Positions 46,707-55,744 of a stretch of 64,000 nt of DNA are shown piece after piece (the stretch's first letter is position 1; every line of letters begins with the position of its first letter). The stretch is taken from NCBI GenBank assembly GCA_963812255.1, contig CAWEUM010000005.1:186001-250000 (forward strand), given 5' to 3'. The DNA is from DATJGR01 sp963812255 (GTDB lineage Bacteria; Pseudomonadota; Gammaproteobacteria; Pseudomonadales; Azotimanducaceae). The notes beneath the pieces were generated by a model. It searched no databases. It saw only the letters and a list, made by a program, of their open reading frames with translations, and was not told the origin of the DNA. A program made the position numbers and the translations under genes.

Positions 46707-47204
46707 GATCGAGATTCTGCGCCACACTGGCGGTATCCAACAATCCAGACCGCTTCAAACCAGGGAGTGAGTTGCGTGATCTGCACGCGGCCGCGTGCAT
46801 ACTCGCCGAAACCCGCGCGGCGAACGATGCCGCGGAGCGGGTGGCATCGCACTCGGGAAATGCGCTGTTTTTTTCCCCTGAATAATTCAACTCAGGGGCC
46901 AACTGTGTTGGAATCTACATATGAATCCAACGCGATCGGGAGCAGCGGCGTCGGTCCGGTGACAAACCGTACGGTGCAAGAGCTGCTTCACGATCCTGCG
47001 GGTGTACGGCGCGCTTGAGCCCCCGGATCAACAAAACCTGACGGTCGAGCGACATCGAACTGGTCAAATTTGCCTGCATTCGCAGTTCGCGCCGGCACTT
47101 GCGGGTCTGTGGGTAACGAAGACCAGCGCAACACTTCAAGCTGGTCCGGAGCCAGACGCATCCGGAACAGTCCAGAAAACCCGTCAAGGGTCAGGAGAAA
47201 TCAC
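46707..47204. other. Upstream of the DUF1254 gene, no gene recognised
   Basis: Includes a CCCCTGA/TCAGGGG hairpin (46875-46898) of unknown role. Probably holds the promoter of the DUF1254 gene. No supported frame. Confidence 0.4.
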
Positions 47205-48698
47205 ATGAACAAGTTCCACACCGTCGCCAGACTGTCGCTGGCAGGTTTGCTTTCGCTTGCGCTGTTGTCGGCCTGTGACAAGGCATCGGACCAGACGACT
47301 GCGGCACCGCAGGCCGACACGACGGCGCCGGCCGCTGCATCTGCGGATGCGCTCAGTACCGCGCAGTTCAAATCCATCGCGGAGGCGGGCTTCATTTACG
47401 GCCTGCCGCTGGTAATGAACTACGCGATCATGAATGAGTATGCCGTCGACAAGGATACGACCCAGTTCAAGGCACCGTTCAATCAGATCAAGAACGAGCC
47501 GCGGGTGTATTCCTACAAGGACACAGCGGTCCTCAGCCCGAACAGCGATACACCGTATTCGATGGCCTGGCTGGACCTGCGTGCCGAGCCCGTCGTGATC
47601 ACAGTACCCAAGGTCGACAAAGACCGTTACTACTCGGTGCAGTTGGTGGACGGCAACGTGTACAACGACGGCTATATCGGCAGCCGCACAACGGGTAACG
47701 AAGCCGGCTCCTATGCCGTTGCCGGTCCCGACTGGCAAGGCGACACGCCCGCGGGCATCGGAAAGGTCTTTCGATCGACGACCCCGTTCATGCTCACAAT
47801 CTTCCGTACCCAACTCTTCAATCCCAAGGATATGCCCAACGTCGAGAAGATCCAGGCGGGGTACCAGATCCAGCCGCTATCGGCGTTCCAGGGCAAGCCC
47901 GCGCCAGCCGCCGCGCCGACGATCGATTTCGTTCCTGCGACGTCGGCAGGGGTCAAGACCCACTTCTGGAGCTACCTCAACGCCGCGCTCGCGTTCATTC
48001 CGGAGTCCGACGCCAACAAGGTTATCCGCGCCAAGCTGGCCAAGATCGGAATCGGACCCGGGAAGACGTTCGGCATGATGGACCTTTCGCCGGAGCGTCA
48101 GCAGGCGATGGCCGACGGGATGAAAGCCGGCGACGACAAGGTCACTCAGTTCGTGGCCGGCGGCGCCACGGACGTCAATGGCTGGCAGGTCGGATCGATG
48201 TGGGGCGACAGCACGTTCTACAACGGCGATTGGCTCAAGCGTGCTGGCGGCGCCAGGGCCGGGATCTACGGCAACGATGCCGCGGAGGCGATGTATCTGC
48301 TGTCCCGTACCGATGGCGACGGCCAGACCCTGGATGGCAGCAAGCACAACTACAGCCTCACTTTTCCCGCCGGTTCGTTGCCGCCGGTCAACGCGTTCTG
48401 GTCGGTGACCATGTACTACGGCGAGAGCCAGTTGCTGGTCGAGAACCCGATCGGTCGTTATCTGGTCAATTCGCCGATGGTGCCCGACATGAAAAAGAAC
48501 GCCGACGGCTCCCTGACTATCTACATGCAGCATGAATCGCCTGGTAAGGACAAGGAATCGAACTGGTTGCCGGCGCCGGACGGCCCGATTTACCTCGCCC
48601 TGCGGATGTACTGGCCGAAGCCGGCCAGCGACGCTTCGTCGGTCCTGCCACCCGGCAAAGGCACTTGGGGGCCACCGGCAGTTAAGCAAGCGGACTGA
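47205..48698 (+). CDS. DUF1254/DUF1214 lipoprotein
   Basis: The 497-aa protein starts at ATG 47205 behind AGGAGA and has a lipoprotein signal (SLAGLLSLALLSACDKAS). The DUF1254 domain follows at about 50-180 (EAGFIYGLPLVMNYAIMNEY, VLSPNSDTPYSMAWLDLRAE, VPKVDKDRYYSVQLVDGNVY). The C-terminal DUF1214 domain is at about 370-480 (YSLTFPAGSLPPVNAFWSVT, MYYGESQLLVENPIGRY, IYMQHESPGKDKESNWLPAP). Such proteins are exported and widespread in environmental proteobacteria; their enzymatic role is not established. Complete and monocistronic. Confidence 0.92.
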   Translation: MNKFHTVARLSLAGLLSLALLSACDKASDQTTAAPQADTTAPAAASADALSTAQFKSIAEAGFIYGLPLVMNYAIMNEYAVDKDTTQFKAPFNQIKNEPRVYSYKDTAVLSPNSDTPYSMAWLDLRAEPVVITVPKVDKDRYYSVQLVDGNVYNDGYIGSRTTGNEAGSYAVAGPDWQGDTPAGIGKVFRSTTPFMLTIFRTQLFNPKDMPNVEKIQAGYQIQPLSAFQGKPAPAAAPTIDFVPATSAGVKTHFWSYLNAALAFIPESDANKVIRAKLAKIGIGPGKTFGMMDLSPERQQAMADGMKAGDDKVTQFVAGGATDVNGWQVGSMWGDSTFYNGDWLKRAGGARAGIYGNDAAEAMYLLSRTDGDGQTLDGSKHNYSLTFPAGSLPPVNAFWSVTMYYGESQLLVENPIGRYLVNSPMVPDMKKNADGSLTIYMQHESPGKDKESNWLPAPDGPIYLALRMYWPKPASDASSVLPPGKGTWGPPAVKQAD

Positions 48699-48817
48699 TC
48701 TGAATGCGGCGGTGAAATGCGCGGGCGGCGTCTGACGGGGCGGCTCGCGCCTTCAGCGGACAACACCGGTGTCTTGAGCCCGCGCCGACGCGATGATTCA
48801 GATAACGGGCATCGTCC

Positions 48818-49273
48818 TCACGGTCGCGGCAGGCTCATCAACAGGTGTTTCCCGGCATCGAGAAACCCTTGGCGCAGGTAAACGGGGTAGCCGAGTTCGC
48901 TGGGGCGGTTCACCTGTATCTCGTAGCACCCGCCCTCGGTTGCGCGGGCAACGGCTGCTTCGATCAGTCGCCCTCCGACCCCCTTGCCGCGGCTGTTTGG
49001 AGTGACGATGAATTCCTCGATGCAGGTGTATTTCCCTGCGCAATGCACTGCCACGGGAAAGGACAGACTGCAGATCCCGAGTAGCAGATCACCCTCCCGC
49101 GCCAGCAGGATCGTTCCCTTTTCCGCGTCTGCCACGATCGCTCGGAACGCAGCCTTGCCGCTGTCCCAGTTGAAAGGCGCCGCGCCGGTGTTCTCCGGCG
49201 GAAATTGCTTCAGCAGTTCAAACACCTGTGCTTCGTCATTTGCCGCAGCAGGCCGTACTTTGAGCATCTCCAT
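48818..49273 (-). CDS. GNAT-family N-acetyltransferase
   Basis: A 151-aa single-domain acetyltransferase. Motif A, which binds acetyl-CoA, is IEEFIVTPNSRGKGVGGRLI (R/QxxGxG/A), followed by motif B (GCYEIQVNRPSELGYPVYLR). The N-terminal strand-helix (LKVRPAAANDEAQVFELLKQ) is also typical. Two starts are possible: ATG 49273 directly after GAGGA, or ATG 49267 with GAGGA at 6 nt, which has better spacing. Acceptor unknown. Convergent with the DUF1254 gene. Confidence 0.85.
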   Translation of the reverse strand: MEMLKVRPAAANDEAQVFELLKQFPPENTGAAPFNWDSGKAAFRAIVADAEKGTILLAREGDLLLGICSLSFPVAVHCAGKYTCIEEFIVTPNSRGKGVGGRLIEAAVARATEGGCYEIQVNRPSELGYPVYLRQGFLDAGKHLLMSLPRP

Positions 49274-49566
49274 TCCTCATTTCTTTCGCGCAAGAGAAGC
49301 GAACAGTTTCGATTCCCTCCTGATGCTATCGCTTTTCGATCACCAGTCTGAACAGTGATCGCCAAAGTAAAGCTGACCTTGTGGTCGGCAGGCGCGTTCC
49401 TGGAGGGTGCTATGCACGGTTTGGAGACGATGGTGGCAATCAACGTGCTGGCGCTGCGGATGGAAGCCGTTCTTCCATCCGTGGTCGCCGGTGGTGTCCG
49501 CCATGTCGACCAACAGGTAACCAATGGCGCAAGCTGGACACGAAAGGCCCGGCGATCGCGCCCGAT

Positions 49567-50613
49567 TCAGGCCTGGCTCAACCAGCCGAGCATATGGTCG
49601 GTGACGTTTTCAGGCTGGTCGAGCATTGCCCAATGCGAGGCGTTCTCGATCCGGTGATACCGCCATGGTGCCGACATGCGGTTTGCGCTTTCGATCATCT
49701 GCGCTTCCCACATGTAGGTGTCGTGACTGCTCCAAAGGCCCAGCGTAGGCACATGACACATTCGCGGCGGCCCTTGCCGGGTAGCTTCGGCGAGATAAAG
49801 CGCGGCCACCTGATTCGCCTTGTCCCAATTGAGCATGCCCGTCAGCGCCGCCGGTTCTTTCATTCGCGACCAGACTTCGTCCACTTCCGGATGCGTCGGC
49901 AACAGCACGTTTCTCAGGAACGCGCCATCGTCGGCAGCATACAGCTCTGCGGTCTTGTCCTGAGTGTTGAGGTACATGTACCAGTTTTCCTTCACGGTAT
50001 TCGGACTCGCAATCCAGTCACTGAATCCGTCCGGATGACCCGTGCTGATGACCACGTGACGGCGCACCCGATCCGGCACCGCGAGTGCCAATTCCCAACT
50101 CAGGAATCCGCCCCAGTCATGACCCACCAGATCCACCTTCGACAACTGCAGCGTGTCGAGCATCGTCAACGCGTCAGCGATTAGCTTCTCGCCTTGATAC
50201 CGCGAGACGTCCGCGGGTTTGTCCGTCTCGCCGTAACCGAGCAGGTCGGGGATGATGACCCGGTAGCCGGCTTTGACGAGCGCGGGAATCTGAAAGCGCC
50301 AGACGCTCGACGTGTCCGGCATGCCATGCAGCAGCACCACCACCTTGTCGCCAGCGCCCTGCTCGCCGACGTGATAGTTCACACCGTTGATCGCGATGTT
50401 GCGGCCGGGCACGCTTCCTCGCGGCGCAACGTTGGACGACCTCGGCGGACGCGTCGTGGCCATCTTCGCTCCGCCTGCCCCGTCACCTGCCGTCGCTTCG
50501 GCAACCGCACCGAGACCCCACGCCGAGGCGAGACTGGCGGCGCTCGCCAGCTTCAAGAAATGACGGCGTGAACCCCCGACACTGGGCTCGTCAGTTGGAC
50601 TGAACTTTGTCAT
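49567..50613 (-). CDS. Tat-exported alpha/beta hydrolase (epoxide-hydrolase-like)
   Basis: The 348-aa protein starts at ATG 50613 (AAGGAG upstream) and has a Tat signal (SRRHFLKLASAASLASAWGL). The hydrolase core shows the oxyanion motif VVLLHGMPDTSSVWRF, the nucleophile elbow VGHDWGGFLSWEL (Asp nucleophile, as in epoxide hydrolases and haloalkane dehalogenases), and a C-terminal His in IENASHWAMLDQPENV. Its start overlaps the end of the cytochrome gene by 23 nt, placing it third in the amine oxidase/cytochrome/hydrolase operon. Its periplasmic location matches those partners. Confidence 0.88.
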   Translation of the reverse strand: MTKFSPTDEPSVGGSRRHFLKLASAASLASAWGLGAVAEATAGDGAGGAKMATTRPPRSSNVAPRGSVPGRNIAINGVNYHVGEQGAGDKVVVLLHGMPDTSSVWRFQIPALVKAGYRVIIPDLLGYGETDKPADVSRYQGEKLIADALTMLDTLQLSKVDLVGHDWGGFLSWELALAVPDRVRRHVVISTGHPDGFSDWIASPNTVKENWYMYLNTQDKTAELYAADDGAFLRNVLLPTHPEVDEVWSRMKEPAALTGMLNWDKANQVAALYLAEATRQGPPRMCHVPTLGLWSSHDTYMWEAQMIESANRMSAPWRYHRIENASHWAMLDQPENVTDHMLGWLSQA

Positions 50614-51259
50614 CGAGCACGCTCCTTGCGGGAACCGGGTAGCTGGCCATGTAGGTCGAGACCGCGCGCCTGTCGTCTTGCGAAAGCGCAGCCGCAAGCG
50701 CGTTCATCGCACCCGTCGCATCGGTCCTCGTGTTCTCGGCGTATGCATCCATCTGAGCCAACAGGTAGTCGTATCCCTGGCCTGCGAGGCGCGGATTCGT
50801 CTTGTCGCCCATGAGTCGGTTGCCATGGCATGAGATGCAACTTTTCGACAGAGACTCGCCTCGCGCGCGCAGCGTTGCGTCGGGTCGGAACGCGTTGTTG
50901 CTGACCGCTTGCCGCGCGAAGTACTCGGACAGACGCCGGATGTCGGCATCAGCAAGCGACAGCGCCAACGGCACCATAAAGGGGCTCGAGCGGCGCCCGT
51001 CTGCAAACGCATGCAATTGGCCGGCGATGTAGGCGGCAGGTTGCCCCGCGAGGTCGGCATATTTCTGATTCACCGAATCGCCATTGCGGCCATGGCAAAC
51101 CGCGCAGGCGTCGGAAAGCTGTGGCCAGCTCCCGCCGTTGGCCTCGTACGCCTTGGCCTCGTCAATGATGGCGCGATGGAAGCGCAACTCCGGCCCCATA
51201 ACGGCTGCGGCCATCAATACGACGACACCACCAGCGACGATCCAGACGCGATTTTTCAT
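50591..51259 (-). CDS. Dihaem c-type cytochrome, membrane-anchored or exported
   Basis: The 222-aa protein starts at ATG 51259 overlapping the stop of the FAD gene (ATGA). An N-terminal helix (WIVAGGVVVLMAAAVMGPEL) serves as signal or anchor. Two haem sites are present, SDACAVCHGRNGDS and SKSCISCHGNRLMG, in a tandem class I layout like cytochrome c4 (YIAGQLHAFADGRRSSPFMV and YLLAQMDAYAENTRTD are the typical segments after each haem). It very probably takes electrons from the adjacent flavoenzyme. Confidence 0.9.
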   Translation of the reverse strand: MKNRVWIVAGGVVVLMAAAVMGPELRFHRAIIDEAKAYEANGGSWPQLSDACAVCHGRNGDSVNQKYADLAGQPAAYIAGQLHAFADGRRSSPFMVPLALSLADADIRRLSEYFARQAVSNNAFRPDATLRARGESLSKSCISCHGNRLMGDKTNPRLAGQGYDYLLAQMDAYAENTRTDATGAMNALAAALSQDDRRAVSTYMASYPVPARSVLDDKVQSN

Positions 51260-52752
51260 CCGACTGTGTTCCGCAAAGCGTTCAATACCTGAAGCGCGGC
51301 GCGGTGCCCTGACCGAACCGCGCCGTCCATGTAGCCCGCCCAGATATCGGCGGTCTCCGTACCCGACCAAACGAGGTTTCCGCATGGTGGGTGCAGCGCG
51401 TCACCGTAGGTGGTCCAGAACCCGCGCGGAATCGCCGATACGCAACTCAACGTCCACGGGTCGCACGTGCCCCAATCCTGTTCGTGATACTGCAGCGGTT
51501 TCAGCGCCTCATCGCCGATGCCGCGAGCGTAGATGGCGGCGAGCGTGTTTTTTGCAGTGTCGAGGTCCGCAGGTACAACGGCTTGCTGAATGAACGAATT
51601 GATCACGCCGATTTTTCCGTCGGGCGGTGAGTTGTCGTACGCCCACATCACCGGACCATCCGCTTGCAGAACTTGTCCGTTCAAACCATCGTCACGCCAG
51701 AACGGCCGCGCGTAGACCATCGCCGTTTTTCGCGCGGGCGAGTACGCCGGCCAGTGACGCTGCAGTGCCGCACGTTTGTCGGGCAGACGGGGTGAGAAAT
51801 CGATCTGGTTGCACAACGCCGGATGGACCGCCATGACGACACGCCGTGCCCGGACGATGCCACCGTCGGTGTGCAAGCTGACGACGTCGCGATCCCAATC
51901 CGTGATCTTGCGTACCGGGCAAGCCATCCTCACGTGTGCTTGCAGCGCCTGCGCCATTCGGATGCTCAGAATCTGCGATCCGCCGACGATGCGGGTTTCC
52001 TGCGCGCTGTGCTTGATGGAGTCGAGCTGCTCGTAGTCGCTGTTCGCCGAGTTGATCATCGACAGCACATGCAGCAGGCCCATCTGTGCCGCCGCGGTCC
52101 CTGCCGACAGAAACATCGTGATGTCCCAGCCGACACGATCCTCCGGCCTGATCGCCTGCTTCGCGAGCCAGTCACCGACGCTCAGCTTGTCCAGTTCCGC
52201 TGCATTGGGCGCTTTCCACGGCGCGCCCGAAGGCACGTCACGCGCGAGCGCGCTCAGCTTCGCGGCAATCTTGGGGTCTGTACCGAATGTGCCCTGGAGG
52301 TCGACCGCCTGGCGCCCGTCGCCGGCCAGGAACACAGTCTTGCCGGTGTAGTAGGTCGGAAACGTATCGATCTGCAGTTCACGCGCAAGATCGGCAATCG
52401 CCGTCTGGCCCGGGCCGATCCATTGACCACCTGCCTCGGAGATTCGGCCGTCGCCGAGATCGTGATTCAACGTGCGACCACCGACTCGATCGCGCGCCTC
52501 CAGAACGACGAATGAATCGCAGCCGGCCCGGTGCAGATCGCGCGCTGCGGTTAGCCCCGCGAGCCCGGCACCGACGATGGCAACATCCAAGACATCGGCG
52601 GCCTCACCACGACCGCGCGCCACATCGCTGCCAAACGCCTGCGCGTTGGCCAATCCCAGGCTCCCCAGCGCAACTGACGCACCAGTGCTCAATTTCAGAA
52701 AGCTGCGCCGGCCATGGGTTTGCGGAACACGACGACCAGTCTCGTGGGACAT
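51256..52752 (-). CDS. Tat-exported flavin monoamine oxidase family enzyme
   Basis: The 498-aa flavoenzyme has a Tat signal (RRSFLKLSTGASVALGSLGL) and the FAD dinucleotide fold (VAIVGAGLAGLTAARDLHRA, VLEARDRVGGRTLNHDL, SEAGGQWIGPGQTAIADLAR). A C-terminal FAD-binding part is present (GNLVWSGTETADIWAGYMDG). The layout matches MAO/nicotine-oxidase relatives. With a dihaem cytochrome co-transcribed it may work as a dehydrogenase that passes electrons to cytochrome c, as reported for NicA2. The amine substrate is unknown. GAGAGG precedes the ATG at 52752. Divergent TetR gene. Confidence 0.92.
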   Translation of the reverse strand: MSHETGRRVPQTHGRRSFLKLSTGASVALGSLGLANAQAFGSDVARGRGEAADVLDVAIVGAGLAGLTAARDLHRAGCDSFVVLEARDRVGGRTLNHDLGDGRISEAGGQWIGPGQTAIADLARELQIDTFPTYYTGKTVFLAGDGRQAVDLQGTFGTDPKIAAKLSALARDVPSGAPWKAPNAAELDKLSVGDWLAKQAIRPEDRVGWDITMFLSAGTAAAQMGLLHVLSMINSANSDYEQLDSIKHSAQETRIVGGSQILSIRMAQALQAHVRMACPVRKITDWDRDVVSLHTDGGIVRARRVVMAVHPALCNQIDFSPRLPDKRAALQRHWPAYSPARKTAMVYARPFWRDDGLNGQVLQADGPVMWAYDNSPPDGKIGVINSFIQQAVVPADLDTAKNTLAAIYARGIGDEALKPLQYHEQDWGTCDPWTLSCVSAIPRGFWTTYGDALHPPCGNLVWSGTETADIWAGYMDGAVRSGHRAALQVLNALRNTVG

Positions 52753-52813
52753 GAATCCTCTCTCCCGATTCGAGCGCGACGGGCGCTGCGGCGCATTAAA
52801 AATGTGACCTTAA

Positions 52814-52863
52814 GTTAAACATGATGGTCCGTCAATATTTAGTGATGGTACATCACGTTTAAC
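52814..52863. promoter_or_regulatory. Inverted-repeat operator between the amine oxidase operon and tetR
   Basis: GTTAAACATGATG (52814-52826) and CATCACGTTTAAC (52851-52863) are inverse copies with one mismatch, separated by 24 bp containing AT-rich promoter-like text. The second half ends just before the first possible TetR start (52865), so binding would affect both divergent genes. Confidence 0.6.
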
Positions 52864-52864
52864 G

Positions 52865-53542
52865 ATGCTACTGTTCGTTGACACACCCATCACCGGCATC
52901 GTCATGCCACGCGGAGTCAAAAGCCTGCCTCTCCCGGAGCCTCGCGTCGCGCCGCTGCAGGCGCGCGCGCGCGAGCGCTACGACGTGATTCTCACCGCGG
53001 TGCAGGCGGAGATCGGCGAGAAGGGGCTCGATGCTCTGACGATGTACAGCATTGCGCGCCGCGCGGGCATCACGCCGACATCGATCTATCGATACTTCGA
53101 GTCGGTCGAGCAGATCCTGATCGCCGTTACGTCGCTGATCTTCGCGGATCTCGAGGCGCAGATTGCGCAACTCGCCGAATCGTCGCATTCCGCTAACGAG
53201 CTGATTGAGGCGTTCGAAAACGGTCTCCGCGAGTCGTGGAAGGCGTTTTCCAGAAACCCCGTGGCGCAGGGGCTGTGGGCAGCTTCGAAATACCTCCCTC
53301 AGTTGCGCACCATCGACGAGTCGCTCAATCAGCGCGTGGTCGGTCTGATGTGCCGGCGATTCGACGATCTGGTGCCGAACGCCGACGCCAGCGCGGTCGG
53401 TCGTCTGCTGACTCTGTTGGTCGGGCTGAGCACGCCGACGTTCGCTCTTGCCGCGCGTCAACCGCGCAAGGCGCAGTCGGCGCTGATCGACGAATTCATC
53501 GCGATGGCAGCCGCGCGGTTGAAGCAGGTCCTTGGCGGCTAA
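52865..53542 (+). CDS. TetR/AcrR-family regulator
   Basis: Up to 225 aa. The N-terminal HTH is clear (RYDVILTAVQAEIGEKGLDA, TMYSIARRAGITPTSIYRYF, followed by EQILIAVTSLIF). The all-helical ligand domain runs to the C-terminus (ALWAASKYLPQL-like segment, then IDEFIAMAAARLKQVL). An ATG at 52904 (MPRGVKSLP) is as likely a start as 52865, because the longer version begins right against the operator. Divergent orientation and the shared inverted repeat suggest it represses the amine oxidase operon and itself, with release by the amine or a product. Confidence 0.88.
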   Translation: MLLFVDTPITGIVMPRGVKSLPLPEPRVAPLQARARERYDVILTAVQAEIGEKGLDALTMYSIARRAGITPTSIYRYFESVEQILIAVTSLIFADLEAQIAQLAESSHSANELIEAFENGLRESWKAFSRNPVAQGLWAASKYLPQLRTIDESLNQRVVGLMCRRFDDLVPNADASAVGRLLTLLVGLSTPTFALAARQPRKAQSALIDEFIAMAAARLKQVLGG

Positions 53543-54090
53543 CGCACTCATGCTCCTAAGTCAGTCGTCGTTATCAATCTCCGATAATCAACGCGGACAT
53601 CTTGAGGTTGCTTGCAAGAGGGCTCACTCACATTGACTAACGCCGGGTCTGTTTATCCCGACGCGTGTCGGCGACTCGCGGGCTGGTCAGCCGTACTGGT
53701 GCCACTGCTGGGCTGGGCGAACGTGGTTTTGCTGAGCACCCGCCAGGACGGCGATCTGGATCTGGTCTTCCGTTCCGCTGAGGCGCTCGCGTTACCGCCA
53801 TCGGCACAGGACATGGCGTTTGGTTCGAGGACCCGTGCTGGCTTGCCACGGTTTCCAGCTGCGAATACGGCTGCCCTGCCGTTTGCGTTCGTCCTCAGTC
53901 CAATCACGCCCTGACATGGCGATAGTTCGTTCCCGAAATGAAGGAACCTACACCGTCTTCTGGCTGCGGGGGCTCGGGGGCTGTTCCTCCCCAGTCGTCG
54001 GCGTCACCCTAGTGGCGCAGCTGCAGGCCGCGACCTTCGGAGCCGCCGATGGGGACATCCCTGTTCGCGCACGCGAAGTGACGTCAGGAA
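53543..54090. other. Relic with membrane-like wording at about 53636-53830 (+)
   Basis: The plus strand reads PDACRRLAGWSAVLVPLLGW and ANVVLLSTRQDGDLDLVFRS, ending in a frame change near 53.83 kb. It looks like the N-terminus of a small membrane protein, but I cannot name the family. Nothing else recognised up to 54090. Confidence 0.3.
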
Positions 54091-54387
54091 TCACCACTCG
54101 ACCAAATCACTGCGGACGCCCGACAGACTGGCGTGCAGCCCTTGGGTATCGCGGCGCATTTGCTTCATGGACTCGCCGTCCCAATGGATCTGGAATGCCT
54201 CCGGACCGTCGTAGACTTCGTAGAGCATCACGGCGTCGGGATCGTCGTGTGGCGTGAGGATCTCGAACTGCAGTGTGCCCGGCTCGTTTGCGCGGCAGCG
54301 CTCCACATGAGCCCGCAGATGCTTCAGGTACTCGTCGCGCCCACCGCGCGCTGTCTTGATGGTGGCAACGATCGCTAGCTTGGCCAT
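54091..54387 (-). CDS. Antibiotic biosynthesis monooxygenase (ABM) domain protein
   Basis: A 98-aa single-domain protein of the ABM/quinol monooxygenase fold: LAIVATIKTARGGRDEYLKH, then HVERCRANEPGTLQFEILTP, VMLYEVYDGPEAFQIHWDGE. These small ferredoxin-like dimers include cofactor-free quinone-forming monooxygenases and haem-degrading relatives. Catalytic identity cannot be assigned. AGGAGG lies upstream of the ATG at 54387. It reads in the same direction as the SDR group but is separated from it by about 470 bp. Confidence 0.82.
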   Translation of the reverse strand: MAKLAIVATIKTARGGRDEYLKHLRAHVERCRANEPGTLQFEILTPHDDPDAVMLYEVYDGPEAFQIHWDGESMKQMRRDTQGLHASLSGVRSDLVEW

Positions 54388-54855
54388 TGGCCTGTCCTCC
54401 TAAGTTTTATTGTGATTGCGGTATCGGCGCCAGGGTCTCGGCAGCCTTCCGAACTGCCGCTGAAACGGCGCACACAGCAGCGTCACCCCCGGCTCTTGTC
54501 GCGGTCGAGGTCGCCGCGTACTCCCCCCTATCCCGTGCCGCGAGGCCGCCGGCCGGTGGAACTCGACGCTTAAGTCCATGGCCCCACCTTTGCTCACACA
54601 ACTCGGTTCCGAACAGCCGCACGACGAGGCAAGTGCTCTTCTGTCAGAGCTGGCGGGGGCGCCTGCTATCGCGCGAGCGGAGCCTGACCCGAACCATTCC
54701 GATGCATTTCTGCGGCGTTCCCGGGTCTCGCTCGAGCGTCGGTTCGGTTTGGCCCGCGACGAAGCCATCGACGGTGCGCCTTGACCGGGTCGTTGGCGAC
54801 CGCCGGATCATCCTTCAGTCACATAGGCATCGCATCGGGTGAGTGTCGAACGCAT
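54388..54855. other. No recognisable gene
   Basis: Frames of up to 150 codons on the plus strand lack any RBS or domain and look like high-GC artefacts. Confidence 0.4.
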
Positions 54856-55011
54856 CTACTTATCTTTCCAGAGCAGTTCATATCCGGTGTATGGCGCCAC
54901 CTGGATAATTTGATAGTCCATCAGACCCGCCTTATCCAATGGAAGAGTAGACATCTGGCGCTTCACTTCGTCGATATTCGTCGCTTCGACCTCAGCAATC
55001 ATTCCACGCTT
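54856..55011 (-). pseudogene. 3' remnant of a small muconolactone-isomerase-like protein
   Basis: The minus strand reads RGMIAEVEATNIDEVKRQMS, TLPLDKAGLMDYQIIQVAPY and TGYELLWKDK then TAG. This resembles the C-terminal half of small muconolactone-isomerase/EthD-type dimeric proteins. The 5' half is missing exactly where a 52-bp inverted repeat begins, so the break and the repeat arose together. Confidence 0.5.
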
Positions 55012-55063
55012 GTCCGCCCGTTCAAGGAGACCTGGATCACCAGGTCTCCTTGAACGGGCGGAC
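55012..55063. repeat. Perfect 24-bp inverted repeat with 4-base centre
   Basis: 55012-55035 and 55040-55063 are exact inverse copies around ATCA. The right arm encodes the last residues of the SDR gene (VRPFKETW, then stop); the left arm is an inverted duplicate of it. The transcript would fold into a very stable hairpin. Confidence 0.9.
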
Positions 55064-55744
55064 TTCGACGTTGAACGACCACGCAGAGCGGTCCTGCGTC
55101 ACCAAATGCCAAACCTCATCGGCGATTGCGCTCGGCTTGATAAAGAAATCATCGGGCGCTTCCGGGAACCTTTCGCGAGCCCACGGAACGTCAATCACCG
55201 CGTCGATGACCACATACGCAACATGGACGCCTTTCGCACCTACTTCGCGTGCGATCGACTCCGCAAGGATCCGCTGCGCGGCCTTGGTCGGTGCGAAGCC
55301 CGCGAACTTGGCCCGTCCGCGAAGCGCCGACGTGTTCCCGGTCACAATCAAGGTCCCGGAGCCGCGCTCCACCATGCCCGGCACGAGCCGCTGAGCCAGG
55401 TGAAGCAGGGCCATCGTGTTCACTTGAAAGTTGACCGCCAGCGTTTCGGCTGCGATTTCAATATACGTGGCGAACGCACCGCCCACGGCATTGTGGACAA
55501 CAATCTGCGGAGCGCCCATGTCCTTCTCGATGTCGTCGATTGTCCTGAGAAGAGCTCCGCTATCACTCACATCGCACGGCCATGCACGTGCGCCGGGGAG
55601 TTCCGCTTCAATCGCAGCAAGCCGCGAGCGGTCACGGGCAATCATCGCGACCTGGTAGCCCTCCCGCGCGAAGCGATGCACCATCGCAGACCCCGTTCCA
55701 GGTCCGACGCCCGTCACGAGCGCCACGGGCTCGCCACTTGTCAT
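55037..55744 (-). CDS. Atypical SDR-family protein (first of three paralogues)
   Basis: A 235-aa Rossmann protein. The cofactor motif is VTGVGPGTGSAMVHRF, followed by VHNAVGG. Around the active site, TGNTSALRG keeps a Ser, but the Tyr of YxxxK is replaced: GFAPTKAAQRIL has Phe where Tyr is expected and keeps the Lys. The chain ends EVRPFKETW, a C-terminal motif shared with the two SDRs nearby. It overlaps the HCCA-isomerase gene by 4 nt. Loss of the catalytic Tyr suggests unusual chemistry or a binding role. Confidence 0.85.
   Translation of the reverse strand: MTSGEPVALVTGVGPGTGSAMVHRFAREGYQVAMIARDRSRLAAIEAELPGARAWPCDVSDSGALLRTIDDIEKDMGAPQIVVHNAVGGAFATYIEIAAETLAVNFQVNTMALLHLAQRLVPGMVERGSGTLIVTGNTSALRGRAKFAGFAPTKAAQRILAESIAREVGAKGVHVAYVVIDAVIDVPWARERFPEAPDDFFIKPSAIADEVWHLVTQDRSAWSFNVEVRPFKETW

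Noticed and set aside
46875..46898. CCCCTGA/TCAGGGG hairpin next to a T-run as a terminator
   Set aside because: On the plus strand the T-run precedes the stem, and on the minus strand the stem is followed by A residues, so it does not fit an intrinsic terminator for either direction.
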